Assembly (NCBI GenBank): GCA_964346185.1
Contig: CAYFTR010000020.1
Location: forward strand, 1-27,909
Origin: JAAYJS01 sp964346185
Lineage (GTDB): Bacteria; Bacillota; Clostridia; Eubacteriales; Eubacteriaceae
DNA length: 27,909 nt
Direction: 5' to 3'
Shown here: positions 24,358 through 27,909 of the stretch, piece after piece
Layout: each line of letters begins with the position of its first letter
How positions within the stretch are numbered: the stretch's first letter is position 1
The notes under the pieces: model-generated
The model's input: only the letters and a program-made list of their open reading frames with translations
The model's database searches: none
Told to the model about the DNA's origin: nothing
Translations under genes and position numbers: made by a program

Positions 24358-26751
24358 ATGCAAGTTACATTAAATTGGCTGAAAGATTATGTAGAGATTA
24401 ATACAACACCGGAAGACTTGGCGCAACGCATTACCATGTCCGGTACTTGCGTAGAAACCCTGGAAGAAGTTGCTCCGAAAGTGCAGGGACTTGTTGTCGG
24501 TGTTATCGAAAAAATTGAGAAACATCCGGATGCGGATAAATTATCGGTTTGTAGCGTAAATGTCGGTAAACAAACGCCCATCACCATCATCACCTCCGCG
24601 ACCAATGTCTTTGAAGGGGCAAAGGTACCGGTGGCGGTTATCGGTGCGACCGTTGCTAACGGAGATATGATGGGAGAGGCGGCATTTAGAGGTATTACCT
24701 CCGAGGGGATGTTTTGTTCCGTTGAAGAAATGGGTTTGGACACCTCCTTATTTTCCAAGGAACATCTTGAAGGGATTTATATTTTTGAGGAGGATCTTAA
24801 GCCCGGTACCGATGTAAAAAGCTATATGTGGGGCAACGACCACATCATAGAGGTTGAAATTACGGCTAACAGGAGCGATTGTCAATCCATTTACGGCATT
24901 GCGAAAGAAGTTTCCGCTACTTTAAACACAGCTGTTCATCCGCCTAAACTCTACCCGCTAGGTGATGTACAGGGTGATATTCACAATTATTTAAGTGTTG
25001 AAATAGACAGTAATAAATGCTCCCGTTATCATGCTCAAATGTTTCGAGTAAAAAAAGTAGAACCCTCTCCCCATTGGATGCAGGTTCGTCTTCTGAATGC
25101 AGGGGTACGTCCGATTAATAATATTGTTGACGTGACCAACTTTGTTATGTTGGAAATGGGACAACCTCTTCATGCTTTTGATTATGAAAGTTTAAAATCT
25201 AAAAAAATTGTTGTTCGTGAAGCGGGAAAGGACCGAACAGTCACTACCTTGGACGATAAAGAAAGAACCTTGGAGCCGGATATGCTGATGATTACCAACG
25301 GTACCTATCCCGTTGCTGTTGCGGGTATTATGGGCGGTGCCAATTCCGAAATTACTAAGGAAACCAAATTGGTCTTGTTGGAATCCGCGTGTTTTGATAA
25401 AACTTCGGTTCGTTTAACCTCCCAACGTTTGGGCTTAAGAAGTGAATCCTCTACTCGGTTCGAAAAAGGTCTGTATCCTAATTTAGTTGAGAAAGCCTCC
25501 GCCCGAGCAACGGAATTATTGTTGTCGATTGGTGCCTGTGAGCGTATCGACGGTTATATCGATGTCTATCCACACAAGCAACAACCCCGTTCTATTGACG
25601 TCAGTGTACAATGGGTCAACGACTTTATCGGGATTAATATTTCTAAAGAAGAAATGTCTGGCTATTTAAAACGTTTGTTTTTAGACGTACAAACAGACTC
25701 GAAAGATCCGGATAAATTGACCGTATATCCGCCGGACTACCGCCAGGATTTAGAGATACGTGAAGACATAGCCGAAGAAGTAGCCAGACTTTACGGCTAC
25801 AACAATATCCCCAATACCATTATGGGCGGCACCACTTTGGTCGGTGGTAAAACGAGAAATCAACAGTTGGAAGAACTGCTAGTACATTTATTAATCGGTA
25901 GCGGTTATAATGAAACATTAACCACATCTTTTACCAACTTGCCTCGCATGATTGATTTAAAACTGGAAAAAGAAGGAGATAAGGTTGTAGAATTGCTTAA
26001 TCCCTTAGGTGAAGATAACCGTATGATGCGCAACACTTTAATGGCTCATCAATTGGATGTTATTCAAACCAACTACAATCACAAGAACACTCGTGGTCGT
26101 TTCTTTGAAATTGCTATGACCTATCATCACAATGAAAATGTGGCTGATCTACCGATAGAAAAGGAAAAATGTGTTATATCCGCCTACGACGATATCGACT
26201 TTTTCGAATTAAAGGGTTTAGTCGAACGGATTTTTATAACCTTGGGGATCGACGGAGTCGAATATAAACCGGGGGAAACGGGGCTGTTTCACCCGTACAG
26301 AAATGCGGATATTTATATCAAAGATGCTTGTGTCGGTCAATTGGGGGAAGTTCATCCCGCCGTTGTTACAAAAAATCGTTTACCGAGACGCACCTATCTG
26401 TGTGAACTGGACTGCGAAACATTGTATAATGCCGCACAACTAGATGTGCGTTACGAGGAATTACCTCGCTTTCCAGGCTCTGTCAGAGATATCGCATTAG
26501 TTTTGGATGAAGAAGTCCCTGCGGGTGATGTTGTTAAAGTGATTGAAAGTCAGAATAACGGAATTATTGAAAGCATACAACTCTTTGATGTGTACGTCGG
26601 AGATCAAATTGAAAAAGGAAAGAAAAGTTTAGCTTACTCCATTCACTTCAGATTACCCGACCGCACCCTGACCGATGAAGACATTCAAGGTGTTATGGAT
26701 GCCATATTAAATGATTTGAATGAAAAATTACATGCAAAGTTAAGAGATTAA
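24358..26751 (+). CDS. pheT: Phenylalanine-tRNA ligase beta subunit
   Basis: Structural and editing subunit of phenylalanyl-tRNA synthetase (797 residues, normal). In order: N-terminal domain with the EMAP-like tRNA-binding fold (about 40-150; VIEKIEKHPDADKLSVC), B3/4 editing domain (about 205-375; NIVDVTNFVMLEMGQPLHAFD, VAGIMGGANSE), B5 domain (about 400-470), the catalytic-like core, and the C-terminal FDX-ACB anticodon-binding domain (about 705-797; RFPGSVRDIALVLDE). GGAGG is positioned well before ATG 24358. Same operon as pheS. Confidence 0.97.
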   Translation: MQVTLNWLKDYVEINTTPEDLAQRITMSGTCVETLEEVAPKVQGLVVGVIEKIEKHPDADKLSVCSVNVGKQTPITIITSATNVFEGAKVPVAVIGATVANGDMMGEAAFRGITSEGMFCSVEEMGLDTSLFSKEHLEGIYIFEEDLKPGTDVKSYMWGNDHIIEVEITANRSDCQSIYGIAKEVSATLNTAVHPPKLYPLGDVQGDIHNYLSVEIDSNKCSRYHAQMFRVKKVEPSPHWMQVRLLNAGVRPINNIVDVTNFVMLEMGQPLHAFDYESLKSKKIVVREAGKDRTVTTLDDKERTLEPDMLMITNGTYPVAVAGIMGGANSEITKETKLVLLESACFDKTSVRLTSQRLGLRSESSTRFEKGLYPNLVEKASARATELLLSIGACERIDGYIDVYPHKQQPRSIDVSVQWVNDFIGINISKEEMSGYLKRLFLDVQTDSKDPDKLTVYPPDYRQDLEIREDIAEEVARLYGYNNIPNTIMGGTTLVGGKTRNQQLEELLVHLLIGSGYNETLTTSFTNLPRMIDLKLEKEGDKVVELLNPLGEDNRMMRNTLMAHQLDVIQTNYNHKNTRGRFFEIAMTYHHNENVADLPIEKEKCVISAYDDIDFFELKGLVERIFITLGIDGVEYKPGETGLFHPYRNADIYIKDACVGQLGEVHPAVVTKNRLPRRTYLCELDCETLYNAAQLDVRYEELPRFPGSVRDIALVLDEEVPAGDVVKVIESQNNGIIESIQLFDVYVGDQIEKGKKSLAYSIHFRLPDRTLTDEDIQGVMDAILNDLNEKLHAKLRD

Positions 26752-26765
26752 TTTGCCTCATTGTT

Positions 26766-26771
26766 TATAAT
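26766..26771 (+). promoter_or_regulatory. Possible -10 box for zapA
   Basis: A perfect TATAAT, 67 bases before the zapA ATG and 15 after the pheT stop. I see no matching -35 at 15-19 bp, so this could equally be chance; zapA might be read from the pheST promoter. Confidence 0.3.
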
Positions 26772-26837
26772 GGTATGAATAGAAATTGTAGGGCGTGCTG
26801 TTCTTATCGCGGTTAAGCGCTCTTTCAGGAGGATCTA

Positions 26838-27383
26838 ATGTCTGAACAAAAAAATACAACAGAATTAAAAATATTCGGCATCAACTTTCATGTTAAAACC
26901 GGTGACAATATTGAAGACATCTTAGCCATTGCGGAATATGTGGATAAAGAACTTAACGAAGTAAAAGAAAAGAACCCGTACATCAATAATATGCATATCT
27001 CCATTCTCGGTGCTATGAATATTGCGGAACGTATGGAGCAGGCACAGGCAAAGGTGGATGTGGTTAAAGCGGCGGAAGAAGAAGCAAAACGCAAAATCAG
27101 TGAGCTTGAAGGGGTTATCGTTGGAAAAAACCGGGAGATTCAAAACCTTCAAGAGGAAAAGCTGACTGTTATCAATGAAAAAGAAGCCCTCAACCAACAA
27201 TTAGATGATAAGGAAGAATTATTAAACCAGTATCGGGATCATTTAAAACAATCTAAATCTGAAAGCGAAAATGACAGAAAAACGATATTGGATTTACAAA
27301 ACCAATTATTTGAATGTCAAATTGAATTGGTAAAGGCGACGAAAGAAGATAAAGAAAGTACCGAAGAAAACGGAGAAGAATAA
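26838..27383 (+). CDS. zapA: Cell division protein ZapA with long coiled coil
   Basis: FtsZ-binding protein that bundles protofilaments at the division ring. Residues 1-95 match the ZapA domain (LKIFGINFHVKTGDNIEDILAIAEYVDKE; HISILGAMNIAERM). ZapA proteins are commonly about 85-110 residues, but this one has 181: a coiled coil of about 100 residues (about 65-165) with heptads rich in Glu, Lys and Leu follows, then an acidic tail KEDKESTEENGEE. Such long forms directly after pheT are common in Clostridia. AGGAGGA lies at the right distance before the ATG. A strong terminator follows. The C-terminal extension may bind another division protein; that is inference. Confidence 0.88.
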   Translation: MSEQKNTTELKIFGINFHVKTGDNIEDILAIAEYVDKELNEVKEKNPYINNMHISILGAMNIAERMEQAQAKVDVVKAAEEEAKRKISELEGVIVGKNREIQNLQEEKLTVINEKEALNQQLDDKEELLNQYRDHLKQSKSESENDRKTILDLQNQLFECQIELVKATKEDKESTEENGEE

Positions 27384-27390
27384 ATTGTAT

Positions 27391-27441
27391 AATCCTGACT
27401 GAAAGTTTAGAATCATACAAAGCTTTCAGTCAGGATTTTTT
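27391..27441 (+). terminator. Terminator after zapA
   Basis: Perfect 15-bp arms AATCCTGACTGAAAG (27391-27405) and CTTTCAGTCAGGATT (27423-27437) with a 17-base loop, then T residues to 27441. It stands between convergent genes, ending zapA; only the plus strand has the T tract. Confidence 0.87.
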
Positions 27442-27451
27442 ATTGCGTCAA

Positions 27452-27909
27452 TTATAAAATTGTTTTTAAAGATTGCAAATCTTCAATGTAGTAATTAATT
27501 TTCAAATCGTTTTTAAGGGTTTCACCCCGGCAATTAAACCAACATACATCGATACCGGCGTTATTGGCTCCTTGAATATCCGAACTTTGGGAGTCTCCGA
27601 CGACGAGTGCTTCTTCTCCTCGAAATGAGGGAATGGTCTTTGATACATGTTTAAAAAAACGGACGTCCGGTTTGGCATATCCTATTTCTTCGGAAACAAA
27701 ATGTCCCGATAAAAAAGTCTTTAAACCGGATAATCGTATTCGTTTGTACTGAGTAGATGCCACGCCATTAGATATCGAATACAATTGATACCGCTTCTTT
27801 AAATAGCAGCAAACCTCCAATGCGTCCGCCATTAAAAATGCTTGTTCCGATAAGATTTGTTGATAATCATTTTCGAATGCGGCGGGGTTCCGATCGATAC
27901 CGTATTTTT
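27452..27909 (-). CDS. HAD-superfamily hydrolase, YjjG-like (5' end cut)
   Basis: C-terminal part of a haloacid-dehalogenase family phosphatase. The frame stays open to the window edge (reading KYGIDRNPAAFENDYQQ before the first ATG complement at 27832), so the N-terminus with the catalytic DxD motif is outside. Present are motif II S in YSISNG, motif III Lys in IGYAKPDVRFF, and motif IV acidic residues in VVGDSQSSDIQGANNAGID. The order and surroundings resemble noncanonical pyrimidine 5'-nucleotidases of the YjjG/YfnB group (substrates such as dUMP or modified nucleotides in relatives). Substrate not certain. Convergent with zapA, so its transcription ends near 27440. Confidence 0.85.
   Translation of the reverse strand, partial: KYGIDRNPAAFENDYQQILSEQAFLMADALEVCCYLKKRYQLYSISNGVASTQYKRIRLSGLKTFLSGHFVSEEIGYAKPDVRFFKHVSKTIPSFRGEEALVVGDSQSSDIQGANNAGIDVCWFNCRGETLKNDLKINYYIEDLQSLKTIL

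Noticed and set aside
24387..24758. Minus-strand open frame of 123 codons inside pheT
   Set aside because: Opposite the conserved tRNA-binding domain of pheT; Ser/Thr/Val-rich composition expected from antisense reading.
1..27909. Mobile elements, prophage, CRISPR or defence genes
   Set aside because: No transposase, integrase, repeated spacer array, toxin-antitoxin or nuclease system was found; gene content and composition are uniform core chromosome.

Overview
The window looks like chromosomal DNA of a low-to-mid GC Gram-positive bacterium (Bacillota, most like a Clostridia-type anaerobe). This rests on a PolC-type DNA polymerase III, a T-box leader in front of pheST, the uppS-cdsA-rseP-ispG-polC and infC-rpmI-rplT clusters, a KtrAB-type potassium uptake pair, a ZapA homologue directly after pheT, and strong AGGAGG-type ribosome binding sites throughout. 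Genus cannot be set from sequence alone. No rRNA, tRNA, insertion sequence, prophage gene or CRISPR array was seen; nearly all of the window is core or housekeeping DNA.

Layout. (1) 1-1371: end of a polar amino acid ABC uptake operon (permease cut by the window start, then ATPase), closed by two hairpin terminators. (2) 1514-2764, minus strand: a membrane glycosyltransferase of family GT2 with its own sigma-A-like promoter at 2809-2837. (3) 3119-8670: an oligopeptide/dipeptide ABC operon in the order ATPase, ATPase, lipoprotein, permease, permease (D-F-A-B-C), with a promoter at 3008-3036, hairpins between the lipoprotein and first permease genes, and a strong terminator at 8717-8747. (4) 8883-9962: a secreted DUF1002 protein plus a 65-70 residue Nif11-like small protein, behind an extended -10 promoter embedded in a perfect dyad. 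(5) 10063-18743: a tightly packed cluster uppS, cdsA, rseP, ispG, polC and a membrane-anchored transglutaminase-like protein. The usual dxr gene between cdsA and rseP is missing, and RseP lacks its PDZ domain. (6) 18748-20160: infC-rpmI-rplT with a consensus promoter, an attenuator leader that can form mutually exclusive structures, and a non-AUG infC start. (7) 20168-23116: ktrB, ktrA and a SpoU-family RNA methyltransferase. (8) 23036-26751: promoter inside the methyltransferase gene, T-box leader, pheS, pheT. (9) 26838-27383: zapA with long coiled coil, closed by a 15-bp terminator hairpin. (10) 27452-27909, minus strand: C-terminal part of a HAD-family hydrolase, cut by the window end.

How it fits together: UppS makes the undecaprenyl carrier, IspG supplies its isoprenoid precursors, CdsA makes CDP-diacylglycerol, and RseP is the membrane site-2 protease usually encoded with them. 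The infC and pheST operons are each set for attenuation, by ribosomal protein and by uncharged tRNA-Phe respectively. I did not find a wholly new multi-gene system. The points most worth a second look are the PDZ-less RseP with missing dxr, the DUF1002/Nif11-like pair behind an operator-like promoter, and the attenuator structures.
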